Shown: positions 19,145 to 29,955, counted from the first letter of the stretch. The stretch is DNA of 64,000 nucleotides from an uncultured Kangiella sp. (GCA_947503435.1 CANNDL010000001.1:1-64000), one strand, 5' to 3'. Notes: generated by a model not told the origin, from the letters alone. Numbers and translations are program-made.

Positions 19145-19753
19145 TTGCTTGGTAAATCGTTAAAATTTTCGACAATCGTTGCTTTAATAATATCCATTAG
19201 TGCTTGCGCGGTTTTTCAACCTAGAAATGTAGACAACCTTTGCAGCGTAATGAGCGATGAAGATTGGTATGAAGCTACTTTAGCATCACAAGAAAAGTGG
19301 GGTACGCCAATCCATGTGCAGCTGGCTATCATGCACCAAGAATCAAAGTTTAAGCACGATGCACAACCACCCCGCAAATGGTATTTAGGTTTTATCCCTG
19401 GGCCTAGACCTTCTAATGCCTATGGCTTTGCCCAAGCGTTAGAATCTACTTGGGACACTTATATTAAGGCCACGGGTAACTCAGGTGCTGATCGTGACGA
19501 TTTCGATGATGCGATTGATTTTATAGGCTGGTACACCGCAACAAGTAACCGTAAATTGGGCATTTCAAAGTGGGACGCAAAGGAACAATACCTAGCTTAT
19601 CATGAAGGTTGGGGAGGCTATAAACGTAAAACCTATAATTCAAAAACTTGGCTTTTAAAAGTTTCTGACAAGGTTAAGGCTCGCTCACTCCAATTTTCTA
19701 GTCAATATAAACAATGTCGCAGAGAGTTGGATGCTAACAGTGGCTGGTTTTAA
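19145..19753 (+). CDS. Lytic-transglycosylase-like (SLT) lipoprotein
   Basis: 202 residues with a TTG start, supported by a GAGG site about ten bases upstream. A lipoprotein signal ends at SACAVF (Cys21). The domain resembles lysozyme-like SLT enzymes: AIMHQESKF contains the presumed catalytic Glu66, and AYGFAQALESTW and AYHEGWGGY follow as in the family. It would cleave peptidoglycan from the outer membrane side. Divergent from the pseudo-receiver gene; the shared 119-base intergenic stretch should hold both promoters but none is clear. Confidence 0.78.
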   Translation: MLGKSLKFSTIVALIISISACAVFQPRNVDNLCSVMSDEDWYEATLASQEKWGTPIHVQLAIMHQESKFKHDAQPPRKWYLGFIPGPRPSNAYGFAQALESTWDTYIKATGNSGADRDDFDDAIDFIGWYTATSNRKLGISKWDAKEQYLAYHEGWGGYKRKTYNSKTWLLKVSDKVKARSLQFSSQYKQCRRELDANSGWF

Positions 19754-19802
19754 TAACTGCAAATTTTACTCGAATAATGGCGCATTTCCCTTGATGATCG
19801 GT

Positions 19803-19816
19803 TAAAATAGCGCCAC
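19803..19816 (+). promoter_or_regulatory. Possible glyA promoter (-10 and discriminator)
   Basis: TAAAAT at 19803-19808 is followed by AGCGCCAC, the same GC-rich discriminator type seen at the ribosomal promoters here. The -35 position has no good match, so this call rests on the -10 box and context alone. It would give a leader of about 40 bases before glyA. Confidence 0.35.
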
Positions 19817-19854
19817 TTTATTTAGAACCCTTTTTATACTTTTGAGGCTGGCTA

Positions 19855-21105
19855 ATGTTGGGTAATACTACTTCACTTAAAGACTTTGATCCGGAATTAA
19901 TGGCTTCGATGGAAGCTGAGCAAAAACGTCAAGAAGAACATATTGAATTGATTGCTTCGGAAAACTATACCAGTATGCGCGTGATGCAGGCTCAAGGTTC
20001 TGTATTAACTAATAAATATGCGGAAGGTTATCCGGATAAGCGTTACTACGGTGGTTGCGAGTACGTTGATGTAGCAGAAAAACTAGCCATTGAGCGTTTA
20101 AAAGAATTATTTGGCGCAGACTACGCCAATGTACAGCCTCACTCGGGCTCTCAAGCTAACTCTGCCGTGTATATGGCTTTACTGCAGCCGGGAGATACTG
20201 TTTTAGGTATGAGCTTATCGGACGGTGGTCACCTAACGCACGGCTCTAAAGTTAACTTCTCTGGCAAAATTTATAATTCAGTGGAATACGGCGTTGATGA
20301 GCAAGGCTATATCGATATGGCTAATGTCGAAGCATTAGCATTAGAGCATAAACCAAAAATGATCATTGCCGGTTTTTCAGCCTATTCTAGAGTTGTCGAC
20401 TGGTCGAAGTTCCGCGAAATCGCCGATAAAGTTGGTGCTTATTTATTTGTGGATATGGCTCACGTAGCTGGCTTAATTGCTGCGGGAGAATATCCTAACC
20501 CAATTCCTTTTGCTGACGTGGTGACTTCAACTACTCATAAGACATTAGCGGGGCCTCGCGGCGGTATTATTTTGGCTAAAGCTAACCCTGAACTTGAGAA
20601 AAAATTAAACTCTGCAGTTTTCCCTGGCGGGCAAGGTGGTCCATTAATGCATATTATTGCGGCCAAAGCTGTTGCCTTCAAAGAGGCTTTGAGCGATGAG
20701 TTTAAAGCGAGTCAAAAACAAGTAAAAGCTAATGCTAAAGCCATGACAAATGTGCTTATGGAGCGCGGCTATAAAATCGTGTCAGGTGGTACAGACAATC
20801 ATTTATTCTTAATTGACCTGATCGATAAAGATATTACCGGTAAAGAGGCTGAGGCGGCACTTGGTGTGGCGAACATTACGGTAAACAAGAATACAGTTCC
20901 TAATGAACCACGCTCACCATTTGTGACTTCTGGTTTACGTATGGGAACGCCAGCAGTAACTACTCGTGGTTTTAAGGAAGACGAAGTTATTCAACTAGCT
21001 GGCTGGATTTGTGATATTTTGGATGATATTGAAAATCAAGAAACGATTGAAACAGTCAAAAGTCAGGTGCTTGAATTGACTGCTCGTTTCCCAGTTTATA
21101 AATAG
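19855..21105 (+). CDS. glyA: Serine hydroxymethyltransferase
   Basis: 416 residues. Interconverts serine and glycine with transfer of a one-carbon unit to tetrahydrofolate; cytoplasmic PLP enzyme. The PLP lysine lies in [16 protein letters not shown] near residue 229; [12 protein letters not shown] near 28-39 and [15 protein letters not shown] near 55-69 are family signatures. The gene stands ahead of nrdR-rib genes, as in many gammaproteobacteria. Confidence 0.98.
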   Translation: MLGNTTSLKDFDPELMASMEAEQKRQEEHIELIASENYTSMRVMQAQGSVLTNKYAEGYPDKRYYGGCEYVDVAEKLAIERLKELFGADYANVQPHSGSQANSAVYMALLQPGDTVLGMSLSDGGHLTHGSKVNFSGKIYNSVEYGVDEQGYIDMANVEALALEHKPKMIIAGFSAYSRVVDWSKFREIADKVGAYLFVDMAHVAGLIAAGEYPNPIPFADVVTSTTHKTLAGPRGGIILAKANPELEKKLNSAVFPGGQGGPLMHIIAAKAVAFKEALSDEFKASQKQVKANAKAMTNVLMERGYKIVSGGTDNHLFLIDLIDKDITGKEAEAALGVANITVNKNTVPNEPRSPFVTSGLRMGTPAVTTRGFKEDEVIQLAGWICDILDDIENQETIETVKSQVLELTARFPVYK

Positions 21106-21144
21106 TCATAGAAAATTATAAGTAAGCGTAGAAAGGATTAATTT

Positions 21145-21597
21145 ATGCATTGCCCATTTTGCTCAAATAACGACACTAAAGTAATTGATTCGCGTTTAGT
21201 GGCTGATGGTTCTCAAGTGCGTCGTCGTCGCGAGTGCTTATCTTGCCAAGAACGCTATACCACTTTTGAAGCAGCAGAATTGGTCATGCCTAAAGTAGTA
21301 AAGTCTGATGGTACACGCGAGCCTTTTAATGAAGAAAAACTACGTTCAGGCTTAACCAAGGCGGTAGAAAAACGTCCTGTCAGTGTGGAATCATTAGAAG
21401 CGGCAATCAATAAAATATTATCATTCTTAAGAGCTACTGGTGAGCGAGAAGTCGATTCACACGTTGTCGGTGAGCAAGTTATGGCTGCATTAAAAGGTTT
21501 AGATAAAGTAGCGTACGTTCGTTTTGCTTCAGTCTATAGAGACTTTAAAGATGTACAAGCCTTCCGTGAAGAAATTGATAAGCTAGAAAGCGATTAA
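21145..21597 (+). CDS. nrdR: Transcriptional repressor NrdR
   Basis: 150 residues. An N-terminal zinc ribbon with Cys3, Cys6, Cys31 and Cys34 and an ATP-cone domain (about residues 49-139) identify NrdR, which represses ribonucleotide reductase genes when dATP is high. An AAAGGA site precedes the ATG. Conserved neighbour of ribD. Confidence 0.98.
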   Translation: MHCPFCSNNDTKVIDSRLVADGSQVRRRRECLSCQERYTTFEAAELVMPKVVKSDGTREPFNEEKLRSGLTKAVEKRPVSVESLEAAINKILSFLRATGEREVDSHVVGEQVMAALKGLDKVAYVRFASVYRDFKDVQAFREEIDKLESD

Positions 21598-21609
21598 TAT
21601 TCTTTTCCA

Positions 21610-22707
21610 ATGAGCTTTTCTGCACAAGACCATGTCTATATGGCACGAGCCATCCAGTTGGCTAAAAAAGGTTGGTTTACGACACGTTCCAATCCCCGAG
21701 TTGGTTGCGTAATGGTAAAAAATGGCGTTGTTTTAGCTGAAGGCTGGCACCAAAAAGCTGGTCTAAATCATGCGGAAGTAAATGCTATTGAAAGTGCTCG
21801 TAGCGACCTAGAAGGGGCAACAGCTTACGTAACTTTAGAGCCTTGCTCGCACTTTGGAAAGCGCCCACCTTGCGCCCAAGCTATAATAAACATAGGTATC
21901 AAAAAAGTTATTTGCGCCATGGGCGACTCTAACCCTTTAGTCGCTGGTAAAGGTATAGAGCAACTGAAAAATGCTGGCTTGGAAGTTCAAGTCGGTTTAA
22001 TGGAAAGTGAAGCAAAACAACTTAACCAGGGCTTTATTAAGCGCATGCAAACTGGTATGCCAAAAGTGGTGATTAAAAGCGCTATAAGTCTTGATGGTAA
22101 AATTGCTATGGCTTCTGGAGAGAGTCAGTGGATCACGGGGCAGGAAGCAAGAGCTGATGTACAAAGGCTACGCGCAGAATCTTGCGCAATTGTGACAGGC
22201 TCTGGAACCGTTATTCAAGATGATCCATCGATGAATGTGCGTGAAATAGAATTTTTGCAAGATGAATTGTTTAATCAGCCTCTAAGAGTGGTGGTGGATT
22301 CGCAGGGGTTAGTAGACTCGGATGCTAAGATCTTTCAGCAAGAGGGTGAAGCTTGGCTCGCTACTAGTCAATGGCAAAATAAGGATTACCCTGCAACGGT
22401 AAACCAAGAAATTATAAAAACAACAGAAAGCGGCAAAATTAATTTGTTGGAGCTGTTATTGAAATTGGGTGAGCAGGGCATCAACCAAGTGCTAGTCGAA
22501 GCGGGTTCGGGTTTAACTGGAGCATTTATTGAGCAAGGATTAGCTGATGAGCTTGTGATTTATATGGCGCCTAAATTATTAGGCTCAAATGCTCAGTCGG
22601 TTTTTCGGTTGCCTTTTGATAAAATGACCCAATCTATAGATTTGAATTTAGTGGAAACCCGTCAAATTGGCGAAGACCTACGTTTTACTTGCAGAATAAA
22701 AAACTAA
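21610..22707 (+). CDS. ribD: Riboflavin biosynthesis deaminase/reductase
   Basis: 365 residues. The N-terminal deaminase domain has zinc ligands in HAEVNAIE and LEPCSHFGKRPPC; the C-terminal reductase domain begins near residue 147 (PKVVIKSAISLDGKIA). It carries out the second and third steps from the GTP-derived pyrimidine in riboflavin synthesis. The stop overlaps the ribE start as TAATG. Confidence 0.97.
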   Translation: MSFSAQDHVYMARAIQLAKKGWFTTRSNPRVGCVMVKNGVVLAEGWHQKAGLNHAEVNAIESARSDLEGATAYVTLEPCSHFGKRPPCAQAIINIGIKKVICAMGDSNPLVAGKGIEQLKNAGLEVQVGLMESEAKQLNQGFIKRMQTGMPKVVIKSAISLDGKIAMASGESQWITGQEARADVQRLRAESCAIVTGSGTVIQDDPSMNVREIEFLQDELFNQPLRVVVDSQGLVDSDAKIFQQEGEAWLATSQWQNKDYPATVNQEIIKTTESGKINLLELLLKLGEQGINQVLVEAGSGLTGAFIEQGLADELVIYMAPKLLGSNAQSVFRLPFDKMTQSIDLNLVETRQIGEDLRFTCRIKN

Positions 22708-23336
22708 TGTTTACTGGAATTATTGAATCCACAGGCACTATCGTCTCCATTGAGCCAAAAGCTTCTGGAGATAATCAAGGCGATGCCATTTATCATTTTA
22801 ATACCGGTAAACTAGATTTATCCGATGTACAGCTTGGCGATAGCATCGCTTGCAACGGTGTTTGCCTGACGGTGATAGGTAAATTAGAAACGGGATTCAA
22901 AGCGGATGTATCGGTCGAAACGATTCGAGTGACACGCTTTGCAGATTACCAAGTTGGACAGCCGATTAATTTTGAAAAAGCTATGCTGCCAACGACACGC
23001 TTTGGCGGGCATATGGTTTCCGGTCATGTAGACGCCATTGGTGAAGTGGTGAAAATCGAAGATGCCGCACGTTCATTTCAATATCAAATAAAGGCACCAC
23101 AAGAAATACTGCATTATATTGCAATTAAAGGTTCTATCACCGTCGACGGCATTAGTTTAACGGTAAATGAATTAAAAGAAGATCGTTTCTACTTAAATTT
23201 AGTGCCTCATACTTTACAAGAAACTATCGCTGACTCTTATCAAATAGGGACTAAAGTGAATTTAGAAATTGATTTAGTGGCTCGTTATATAGAGCGACTA
23301 ATGACTAATGATGTCCAAGCCAATAGCAAAGACTAA
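22707..23336 (+). CDS. ribE: Riboflavin synthase, alpha subunit
   Basis: 209 residues starting MFTGIIESTGTIVSIE, the standard opening; a longer in-frame start at 22689 is rejected because of this and because the chosen ATG is coupled to the ribD stop. The two lumazine-binding barrel repeats are visible (LGDSIACNGVCLTV near 53 and IKGSITVDGISLTVNEL near 146). It converts two lumazine molecules into riboflavin plus the recycled pyrimidine. Known as ribC in E. coli. Confidence 0.96.
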   Translation: MFTGIIESTGTIVSIEPKASGDNQGDAIYHFNTGKLDLSDVQLGDSIACNGVCLTVIGKLETGFKADVSVETIRVTRFADYQVGQPINFEKAMLPTTRFGGHMVSGHVDAIGEVVKIEDAARSFQYQIKAPQEILHYIAIKGSITVDGISLTVNELKEDRFYLNLVPHTLQETIADSYQIGTKVNLEIDLVARYIERLMTNDVQANSKD

Positions 23337-23340
23337 ATAT

Positions 23341-24453
23341 ATGAAACTCAATAGCATTGAAGAAATAATAGAAGATATCCGTCAAGGCAAAATGGTTGTG
23401 TTGATGGATGATGAAGATCGTGAAAATGAAGGTGATCTAGTGATGGCAGCTTCGCAAGTGCGTCCTGAAGATATCAATTTTATGGTTAGTCACGCGCGCG
23501 GCTTGGTTTGTATGCCAATGACGGAAGAGCGTTGTCAACAACTAGATTTACCCTTAATGTCGAATCAAAATGGTGCAAAATTCAGCACCAATTTTACCGT
23601 TTCGATAGAAGCGGCAGAAGGTGTTACTACCGGTATTTCAGCGGCCGATAGAGCCCGCACGATCCTTGCTGCAGTCAACTCTAATGCTAAACCTTCGGAT
23701 ATTGTGCAACCCGGCCATATTTTCCCTATTATGGCTCAACCAGGTGGTGTTTTAAATCGCGCAGGGCATACCGAAGCGAGTTGTGATTTAGCGCGGATGG
23801 CTGGTTTTGAGCCTGCTGCTGTGATTGTAGAAATTTTAAATGAAGATGGCACTATGGCGCGTCGCCCTGATTTAGAAATGTTTGCGCAAAAGCATGATTT
23901 AAAAATGGGAACTATTGCTGACTTAATCGAATACCGTACAACCAAAGAAAAGTCCGTTGAAAAAGTTTCTGAGTGTCATTGGCCAACTGAGCATGGCGAT
24001 TTCCGGTTGCACACTTACAAAGACTCAATTGATGAGCAGATTCATTTTGCGTTAGTAAAAGGACAACCTGAACAAAAAGATGCATCGCTAGTTCGTGTAC
24101 ACTTAGCTAATAATCTAGGTGATTTACTGGAAGCACAACGCGGTAAAAAATCAAGTTGGACGCTGGCTAATGCTATTGAACGAATAGCTGATGAGGGCGA
24201 GGGTGTGGTAGTAGTTCTAGCTAATAAAGAATCTAATGAAGAGCTTTTAAATAAAATTAGAAAATTTGAGCAAGAAGATAAAGGTGAACCATTAACGCAA
24301 GAACAACAACGTCAGAAAAAACGCACAGTTGGAATTGGCTCACAAATATTAGCGGACTTAGGCGTACATAAAATGCGTTTATTGAGTTCAGGCTCTAAAT
24401 ACACTGGTTTAGCTGGCTACGGCTTAGAAATCATTGAAAATATTTCTGAGTAA
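23341..24453 (+). CDS. ribBX: DHBP synthase fused to a degenerate RibA-like domain (RibBX type)
   Basis: 370 residues. Residues 1-205 are 3,4-dihydroxy-2-butanone-4-phosphate synthase: [16 protein letters not shown] near 25-40 and [14 protein letters not shown] near 142-155. Residues 210-370 resemble GTP cyclohydrolase II, but the zinc-cysteine segment is lost: where RibA has a HSECLTGD-type motif this protein reads [11 protein letters not shown], and no cysteine cluster follows. The second domain is therefore probably not a cyclohydrolase. Such RibBX proteins are known from other Proteobacteria, so a separate ribA is expected elsewhere. The start at 23341 follows a 4-base gap after ribE. Confidence 0.9.
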   Translation: MKLNSIEEIIEDIRQGKMVVLMDDEDRENEGDLVMAASQVRPEDINFMVSHARGLVCMPMTEERCQQLDLPLMSNQNGAKFSTNFTVSIEAAEGVTTGISAADRARTILAAVNSNAKPSDIVQPGHIFPIMAQPGGVLNRAGHTEASCDLARMAGFEPAAVIVEILNEDGTMARRPDLEMFAQKHDLKMGTIADLIEYRTTKEKSVEKVSECHWPTEHGDFRLHTYKDSIDEQIHFALVKGQPEQKDASLVRVHLANNLGDLLEAQRGKKSSWTLANAIERIADEGEGVVVVLANKESNEELLNKIRKFEQEDKGEPLTQEQQRQKKRTVGIGSQILADLGVHKMRLLSSGSKYTGLAGYGLEIIENISE

Positions 24454-24491
24454 AACGTTTAAAAAGCCTGGAGCATTAGGAAAATAAAGTA

Positions 24492-24968
24492 ATGAGTAAT
24501 TTTAAATTAGACTTCTCAACAACTCAGTACCAAAGCGGACGAATAGCGATTGTACATGCCCGTTTTAATCAACCGTTAATTAATATGATGATCGATGGGG
24601 CTAAAGCTAAACTAGCTGGTTTGGCTGTGCCTGAAGAGCAGATTGAATTATTTAATGTTGCTGGAGCCTATGAGTTGCCTCTGGCGGCCCAACAAGTAGC
24701 AAAATCAGGTAAGTTTGATGCTATCATTGCTATAGGGGTAGTGATTAAAGGGGATACTCCTCATTTTGACTTTGTTTCTGCTGAGTCTAGTTCTGGTTTA
24801 ATGCGAGTATCATTAGATGAAGAGATGCCAATCATTTTTGGTATTTTAACGACCAATACCGAAGCACAAGCTGAAGAGCGAGCAAACCCTGATAAGATGA
24901 ACAAGGGCGGTGAAGCTGCGGCTACTGCCATCGAAATGATTAATTTAAAGAATAGCTTAAAAGCTTAA
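24492..24968 (+). CDS. ribH: Lumazine synthase, riboflavin synthase beta
   Basis: 158 residues. It condenses the pyrimidine and the butanone phosphate to 6,7-dimethyl-8-ribityllumazine, forming icosahedral or pentameric shells. GAYELPLAAQ near residue 58 and IGVVIKGDTPHFDFV near 83 (with the catalytic His) are intact. Directly upstream of nusB. Confidence 0.97.
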   Translation: MSNFKLDFSTTQYQSGRIAIVHARFNQPLINMMIDGAKAKLAGLAVPEEQIELFNVAGAYELPLAAQQVAKSGKFDAIIAIGVVIKGDTPHFDFVSAESSSGLMRVSLDEEMPIIFGILTTNTEAQAEERANPDKMNKGGEAAATAIEMINLKNSLKA

Positions 24969-24978
24969 GAGGAAAGTC

Positions 24979-25401
24979 ATGAGTTTTAAACCTTCCATGA
25001 GACGTAAAGCACGCGAATATTCTGTGCAGGCGATTTATCAATGGCAAATGACCGGCAACCCTCTTAATGAGATTGAAGCCCAATATTTAACGACAATGAA
25101 CTCCAAGAAAGTGGACACAGAATACTTTCAAGAATTATTCATGGGCGTATTAACCGATCTAGAAACTATAGATAAAATTCTAGAGCCCGCTTTAGATCGA
25201 GATATTGAAGAAATTGATCCAATTGAAAGAGCTATTATTCGTCTCAGCGCTTTTGAGCTGAAAAAGCGAATCGATATTCCGAAAAAAGTAGTGATTAATG
25301 AAGGTATCGAACTAGCAAAAACTTTTGGCGCCACAGACGGGCACAAATTTGTTAATGGCGTGTTAGATAAAATTAGTAAAAAGCTAAGACTACACGAATA
25401 A
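24979..25401 (+). CDS. nusB: Transcription antitermination protein NusB
   Basis: 140 residues, all-helical RNA-binding protein. SMRRKAREYSVQAIYQWQMT at the start and RIDIPKKVVINEGIELAKTFG near residue 93 are typical. NusB pairs with S10 (rpsJ, 3533) on boxA RNA to allow rRNA transcription through terminators. An AGAGGAAAG site precedes the ATG. Confidence 0.97.
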   Translation: MSFKPSMRRKAREYSVQAIYQWQMTGNPLNEIEAQYLTTMNSKKVDTEYFQELFMGVLTDLETIDKILEPALDRDIEEIDPIERAIIRLSAFELKKRIDIPKKVVINEGIELAKTFGATDGHKFVNGVLDKISKKLRLHE

Positions 25402-25423
25402 TTAGTTATAGCAGCGACTTTGA

Positions 25424-26380
25424 ATGTCAGAATTTCAAATCATTAAAAATTATTTTGATTTCGAACAACAACTTTCAAACTTGGTTGTGAAATCCATTGG
25501 CGATGATTGTGCGATTCTGGATATCCCTAAAAATAAGCAACTTGTCACTAGTACTGATACTCTGGTTTCTGGCGTACATTTTTTTGAAGACGTCAACCCT
25601 GCCGATTTAGCTTATAAAGCGCTAGCTGTTAATGTTAGTGATTTGATTGCTATGGGTGCAAAACCGTTGGCTTTTACACTCTCAATTACAATACCTGAAA
25701 TAAATTCAGCATGGCTGCAGAGTTTTTCTCAATCCTTGCAACAAGCTTCAAATGGTTTTGCTATTAATTTGATTGGCGGCGACACAACTCAAGGTCCACT
25801 TGCCTTTAGTATTAATGTCATGGGGCTAGTGAAAAAAGATCGTGCAATTTTACGAAGCAATGCAAAGATTGATGACGATATTTGGGTGACAGGTTTTCTA
25901 GGTTCCGCCAGAGGTGCATTAAAACTGCATGGAAAAATATCTCTCAAAAATGATGAGCAGTCCATTTGGCAGAGTTTAATTCGACCAGATATACCATATC
26001 AATTCTGTAAAAAATTAAGCAAATTTGCCAGCTCTGCAATCGATGTATCTGACGGTCTATTAGCAGACTTAGGTCATATCATAGTGCAGAGTAAGCTAGG
26101 AGCTAAAATTATTGTCGAAACTTTGCCTATCCAAGAAAATTTAATTGCATTAGAAGGCATTGACCAGGGTAGGCAAATGGCGCTGGCAGGTGGTGATGAT
26201 TATCAAGTGTGTTTTACTGCAGATAAAGAACATCGACAAAAGATTTTAAAGCGCGCGAAAAAAACTAATACTCCCGTCACCCGCATTGGTAAAATTATTC
26301 AGCAGGGTTATAACATTTTGTTAGATGGTGAAGCGTATCCTATTACTGAAAACAGTTGGCAGCATTTTAAAGCGGAATAA
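25424..26380 (+). CDS. thiL: Thiamine-monophosphate kinase
   Basis: 318 residues. Phosphorylates thiamine monophosphate to the pyrophosphate cofactor; AIR-synthase-like fold. IGDDCAILDI near residue 26, STDTLVSGVHF near 43 and LIGGDTTQG near 119 are the metal and nucleotide binding segments; IDVSDGLLADLGHI near 206 is the second-domain signature. The dxs product at 28693 supplies a thiamine precursor, so the neighbours share a pathway. Confidence 0.96.
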   Translation: MSEFQIIKNYFDFEQQLSNLVVKSIGDDCAILDIPKNKQLVTSTDTLVSGVHFFEDVNPADLAYKALAVNVSDLIAMGAKPLAFTLSITIPEINSAWLQSFSQSLQQASNGFAINLIGGDTTQGPLAFSINVMGLVKKDRAILRSNAKIDDDIWVTGFLGSARGALKLHGKISLKNDEQSIWQSLIRPDIPYQFCKKLSKFASSAIDVSDGLLADLGHIIVQSKLGAKIIVETLPIQENLIALEGIDQGRQMALAGGDDYQVCFTADKEHRQKILKRAKKTNTPVTRIGKIIQQGYNILLDGEAYPITENSWQHFKAE

Positions 26381-26389
26381 CTCCAAATA

Positions 26390-26869
26390 ATGTCTTTTTA
26401 TAAAACAATACTTACAGATCCTATCCACTTTTTGGCTTTTGGTTTTGGCTCTGGTTTGTTACCCAAAGCACCTGGCACCTGGGGTACTTTAGTTGCTATT
26501 CCAGTCTGGTATTTGTTGGCGCAACTTAGTTTGGAGTATTACTTAATAACAACTGCAGTGTTATTCGTCATTGGTGTATGGCTCTGTGGAGCTAGTTCTA
26601 AAAAGCTGGGTGTACATGATCATGGTGGAATTGTGTGGGATGAATTTTGCGGCTATTTTGTGACTATGATTGCATTACCAGCAACTTGGTATTGGGCATT
26701 GGGAGGCTTTGTTTTATTCCGGTTTTTCGACATTATCAAACCATGGCCTATAAAGTGGCTCGATAAAAAAGTAAAAGGTGGATTTGGTATTATGGTTGAT
26801 GATTTGATAGCTGGAGTTTTTGCTGCGATTATTCTAAATGTATGTTTGGTGTTATTTAATCAATTCTAA
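26390..26869 (+). CDS. pgpA: Phosphatidylglycerophosphatase A
   Basis: 159 residues with several membrane helices. Removes the phosphate from phosphatidylglycerophosphate in the inner membrane. The conserved [11 protein letters not shown] near residue 23, WDEFCGYF near 83 and DDLIAG near the C-terminus hold the catalytic acidic residues. Its 3' end overlaps the convergent dxs gene by 18 bases. Confidence 0.95.
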   Translation: MSFYKTILTDPIHFLAFGFGSGLLPKAPGTWGTLVAIPVWYLLAQLSLEYYLITTAVLFVIGVWLCGASSKKLGVHDHGGIVWDEFCGYFVTMIALPATWYWALGGFVLFRFFDIIKPWPIKWLDKKVKGGFGIMVDDLIAGVFAAIILNVCLVLFNQF

Positions 26870-28693
26870 GATTTGTTCTTTAGTTAAATCGATGCGCTCA
26901 AATAAATCTTTAATATCACCATGCTCAATAAAGCGGTCAGGTAATCCTAGGTTTTTGATCCGTACTTGAAGACCTTTATCTAAGACAAATTCATTCACAG
27001 CGCTGCCAGCACCGCCCATGACTGCATTTTCTTCTAGTGTAATTAGTAGTTGATGTTCGGCAGCAAGCTTTTCTATTAACGCTTCATCGATGGGTTTAAC
27101 AAAACGCATATCGGCAACGGTCACATTTTCCTCTTTAGCAATATCTAGCGCTAACTGCACCATTGAACCAAATGCGAGTATGGCAACATTGGTACCTTGC
27201 TGTTTGATTTCACCTTTTCCTATTTCGAAGGGGGTAAAATCTCGAGTTGGTTCTACTCCCGTTCCCATGCCACGCGGATAGCGCACTGCGGCAGGACCTT
27301 TATACTGGTAACCTGTATAAAGGCATTGACGGCACTCGTTCTCATCAGATGGCGCCATAATTACCATATTTGGGATACAGCGGAGAAAACTAATATCAAA
27401 AGCACCATTGTGAGTTGCACCATCACCGCCAACTAACCCTGCGCGATCAATGGCGAATAATACATCGAGGTCTTGTAGAGCGACATCATGGATTAATTGA
27501 TCATATCCACGCTGCAAAAATGTCGAGTAAATCGCACAAACCGGTTTTAAACCTTCGCAAGCTAGACCCGCAGAAACGGTTACGGCATGTTGTTCTGCAA
27601 TCCCTACATCGTAATAGCGCTCTGGGTATTCGCGGGAGAAACGAATTAAATCGGAACCTTCTCGCATGGCAGGGGTGATAGCTACAAGACGCTCATCTTG
27701 TTCCGCCATATCGCAAATAAAATCACCAAATATATTCGAGTAAGTTTTTGGTTTTTTACCTTTAGGTAAGTTGGTATCTTTTGGATCGAAAATCGGCACG
27801 CCGTGATAGGCAATTGGATCATTTTCCGCAGGTTCGTAGCCTTTACCTTTACGCGTTACCACATGTAAAAATTGCGGACCATCTAAAGTTTTGATGGTTT
27901 CCAGTGTGCTTAATAAAGTTGGCAAATCATGGCCATCAATTGGGCCAATATAATGAAAACCTAACTCTTCAAAAAGCGTACCGGGTAGTAACATACCTCG
28001 CATATGTTCTTCAGCACGCCCAACAAAATCAGATATTGGCTTCATACCATGTAGTGCTTTTTTGCCGGTTTCGCGAACACGTTGATAAAAACGTCCGGCC
28101 AATAATTTGGCCAAGTATTTATTCAAGCCGCCAACGTTTTCAGAAATTGACATTTCATTATCATTTAGCACCACTAACATATTGGCGTCAGTATCGGCAG
28201 CGTGATTCATGGCTTCAAATGCCATGCCTCCAGTTAAAGCTCCGTCGCCAATAACCGCAACACAATGACGATCTTCCCCTTTTTGTTGAGCGGCAAGAGC
28301 CATTCCGAGCGCTGCACTGATAGAGGTGCTTGAGTGTCCAACCGCAAAAGTATCGTACTCAGACTCAGAACGGACAGGGAAAGGATGCAAGCCATCGGTC
28401 TGTCGGATTGTTGCTAATTGGTCACGTCGACCAGTAAGGACTTTATGTGGGTACGCTTGGTGACCTACATCCCAAACGATTTTATCGTCTGGAGTATTAA
28501 ATACATAATGTAGTGCTAAGGTTAATTCGACGGTACCTAATCCGGCCGCAAAGTGCCCACCGCAGCTGCTGATAGTATCAATTAAATATTGGCGAAGTTC
28601 ATCAGCAAGGGGCAGTAATTGCTCTTTGTCCAGTTCGCGTAATTCAACTGGAGAGTCAATGGTCTGCAATAATGGATACGTGGATTCGCTCAT
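26852..28693 (-). CDS. dxs: 1-deoxy-D-xylulose-5-phosphate synthase
   Basis: 613 residues. Thiamine-diphosphate enzyme that joins pyruvate and glyceraldehyde phosphate, first step of the MEP isoprenoid pathway. The ThDP motif starts with [17 protein letters not shown] near residue 147, and the catalytic histidine region appears as [17 protein letters not shown] near 390. It follows ispA by 22 bases in the xseB-ispA-dxs order common in gammaproteobacteria. Confidence 0.98.
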   Translation of the reverse strand: MSESTYPLLQTIDSPVELRELDKEQLLPLADELRQYLIDTISSCGGHFAAGLGTVELTLALHYVFNTPDDKIVWDVGHQAYPHKVLTGRRDQLATIRQTDGLHPFPVRSESEYDTFAVGHSSTSISAALGMALAAQQKGEDRHCVAVIGDGALTGGMAFEAMNHAADTDANMLVVLNDNEMSISENVGGLNKYLAKLLAGRFYQRVRETGKKALHGMKPISDFVGRAEEHMRGMLLPGTLFEELGFHYIGPIDGHDLPTLLSTLETIKTLDGPQFLHVVTRKGKGYEPAENDPIAYHGVPIFDPKDTNLPKGKKPKTYSNIFGDFICDMAEQDERLVAITPAMREGSDLIRFSREYPERYYDVGIAEQHAVTVSAGLACEGLKPVCAIYSTFLQRGYDQLIHDVALQDLDVLFAIDRAGLVGGDGATHNGAFDISFLRCIPNMVIMAPSDENECRQCLYTGYQYKGPAAVRYPRGMGTGVEPTRDFTPFEIGKGEIKQQGTNVAILAFGSMVQLALDIAKEENVTVADMRFVKPIDEALIEKLAAEHQLLITLEENAVMGGAGSAVNEFVLDKGLQVRIKNLGLPDRFIEHGDIKDLFERIDLTKEQILELIK

Positions 28694-28716
28694 GATACTG
28701 CTGATGCTAAAGTCTA

Positions 28717-29634
28717 TTAATGACGGCGGTGGCTAATAAAATGAGCCAGTTCTGCCAAGTTGGCGGTATTGTACGGCAACTGGTCTAAAGCTTGTAGCGC
28801 CAATTGCAATAAATCCTGTAATTTTTGTTTGGAGCCCTCCAGTCCTAATAGCGCTGGATAAGTGTTTTTGTCCTTGGCTAAATCGGAGCCTTGGGGTTTT
28901 CCTAGCGTTTCAGTGTCGGATTCTATGTCTAAAATATCGTCTTGAACCTGAAAGGCCAAGCCGATAGCGTCCGCATATTGACTTAAGGCTTTATGATGCG
29001 CTTGTTCAATATCACCTGCGACCATAGCGCCCAATAAGACACTTGCCTTGATTAATGCACCAGTTTTCATTCTATGCATGTTTTCAAGCATCGCTAAATC
29101 AATGTTTTGATTGGTAGATGCTAAATCTATGGCTTGTCCACCGCCCATCCCCATTGAACCGCTGGCTTGCGCTAGCAACGAAAGCATTGCTAACTGTTGT
29201 GACTGAGCTTGTTCACTTAATTTTGCAGAGGCTAGCTCTTCAAATGCTTGTGTATGTAAAGCATCGCCCGCTAATATTGCAGTAGCTTCGTTAAATTGAA
29301 TATGGCAAGTTGGCTTACCGCGACGCAAATCATCATCATCCATTGCAGGTAAATCGTCATGAACTAATGAGTAACAATGGATCAGCTCTACGGCTAAGGC
29401 TGCGGCATTTAAATCGGAAATCGACGCACCCAGTGCTTGTCCTGTGATGTAGACTAGAATAGGACGAATTCGTTTGCCACCATTCAGAGCAGCATAACGC
29501 ATGGCTTTATGCAAACTGGTGGGCTGTGTATTTTCTGTCGGCAAGCGTTGATCAAGTAACTGCTCGATATGCTGTTGCCAATGAATAATCTCTTGCTCAA
29601 GACTTAAATTAGATTTGGATTTAGCTAATTGCAT
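28717..29634 (-). CDS. ispA: Farnesyl diphosphate synthase
   Basis: 305 residues. Builds geranyl and farnesyl diphosphate from the C5 units of the MEP pathway. Both aspartate-rich motifs are present: [14 protein letters not shown] near residues 93-106 and [13 protein letters not shown] near 231-243. The ATG overlaps the xseB stop as TAATG. Confidence 0.97.
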   Translation of the reverse strand: MQLAKSKSNLSLEQEIIHWQQHIEQLLDQRLPTENTQPTSLHKAMRYAALNGGKRIRPILVYITGQALGASISDLNAAALAVELIHCYSLVHDDLPAMDDDDLRRGKPTCHIQFNEATAILAGDALHTQAFEELASAKLSEQAQSQQLAMLSLLAQASGSMGMGGGQAIDLASTNQNIDLAMLENMHRMKTGALIKASVLLGAMVAGDIEQAHHKALSQYADAIGLAFQVQDDILDIESDTETLGKPQGSDLAKDKNTYPALLGLEGSKQKLQDLLQLALQALDQLPYNTANLAELAHFISHRRH

Positions 29635-29855
29635 TAGTCTTCCGCTTCAAACAGCTCTTCTTTGCCATTCATTAAAATGGTAACTTTCTGCTCGGCATCT
29701 GCTAAATGTTTTTGGCATTGTCGAGATAATTTGACCCCTTTTTCAAAGATTTTTAATGCTTCGTCTAAAGGTAGGTCACCATCTTCTAATTGGTCAACGA
29801 TGGCTTCTAGTTCCGTCAATTGATTCTCAAAGTTATTCTTTTTGGATGCTGCCAA
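29634..29855 (-). CDS. xseB: Exodeoxyribonuclease VII small subunit
   Basis: 73 residues, helical, with the conserved NFENQLTELEAIVDQLEDGD and LKIFEKGVKLSRQCQKHL segments. It binds XseA, the catalytic large subunit, whose gene is not here. First gene of the xseB-ispA-dxs run. Confidence 0.96.
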   Translation of the reverse strand: MAASKKNNFENQLTELEAIVDQLEDGDLPLDEALKIFEKGVKLSRQCQKHLADAEQKVTILMNGKEELFEAED

Positions 29856-29934
29856 GGGAACTCCCTTAGGTTAGGTCGTTAATACTATATTGTCGCTGAT
29901 TTAGCATTAAATTAAAAGCTAATGCAGCTAGCTA

Positions 29935-29955
29935 TATCCTGACTTCGTTAGGATA
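29935..29955. other. Hairpin between xseB and the MCE operon
   Basis: A 9-bp stem (TATCCTGAC with GTTAGGATA, one G-T pair) with a three-base loop lies in the 180-base divergent gap. It has no T tract on either side, so it is not a clear terminator. Neither divergent promoter is recognisable with confidence. Confidence 0.35.

Noticed and set aside
19754-19854. Glycine riboswitch before glyA
   Set aside because: The gap is 101 bases and lacks recognisable aptamer features; only a -10-like box is seen.
21598-24491. FMN riboswitch for the riboflavin genes
   Set aside because: The genes are packed with gaps below 40 bases and the upstream stretches show no room for the conserved multi-stem element.
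27090-28254. Several plus-strand frames opposite dxs
   Set aside because: Antisense to a well-conserved enzyme with intact motifs.
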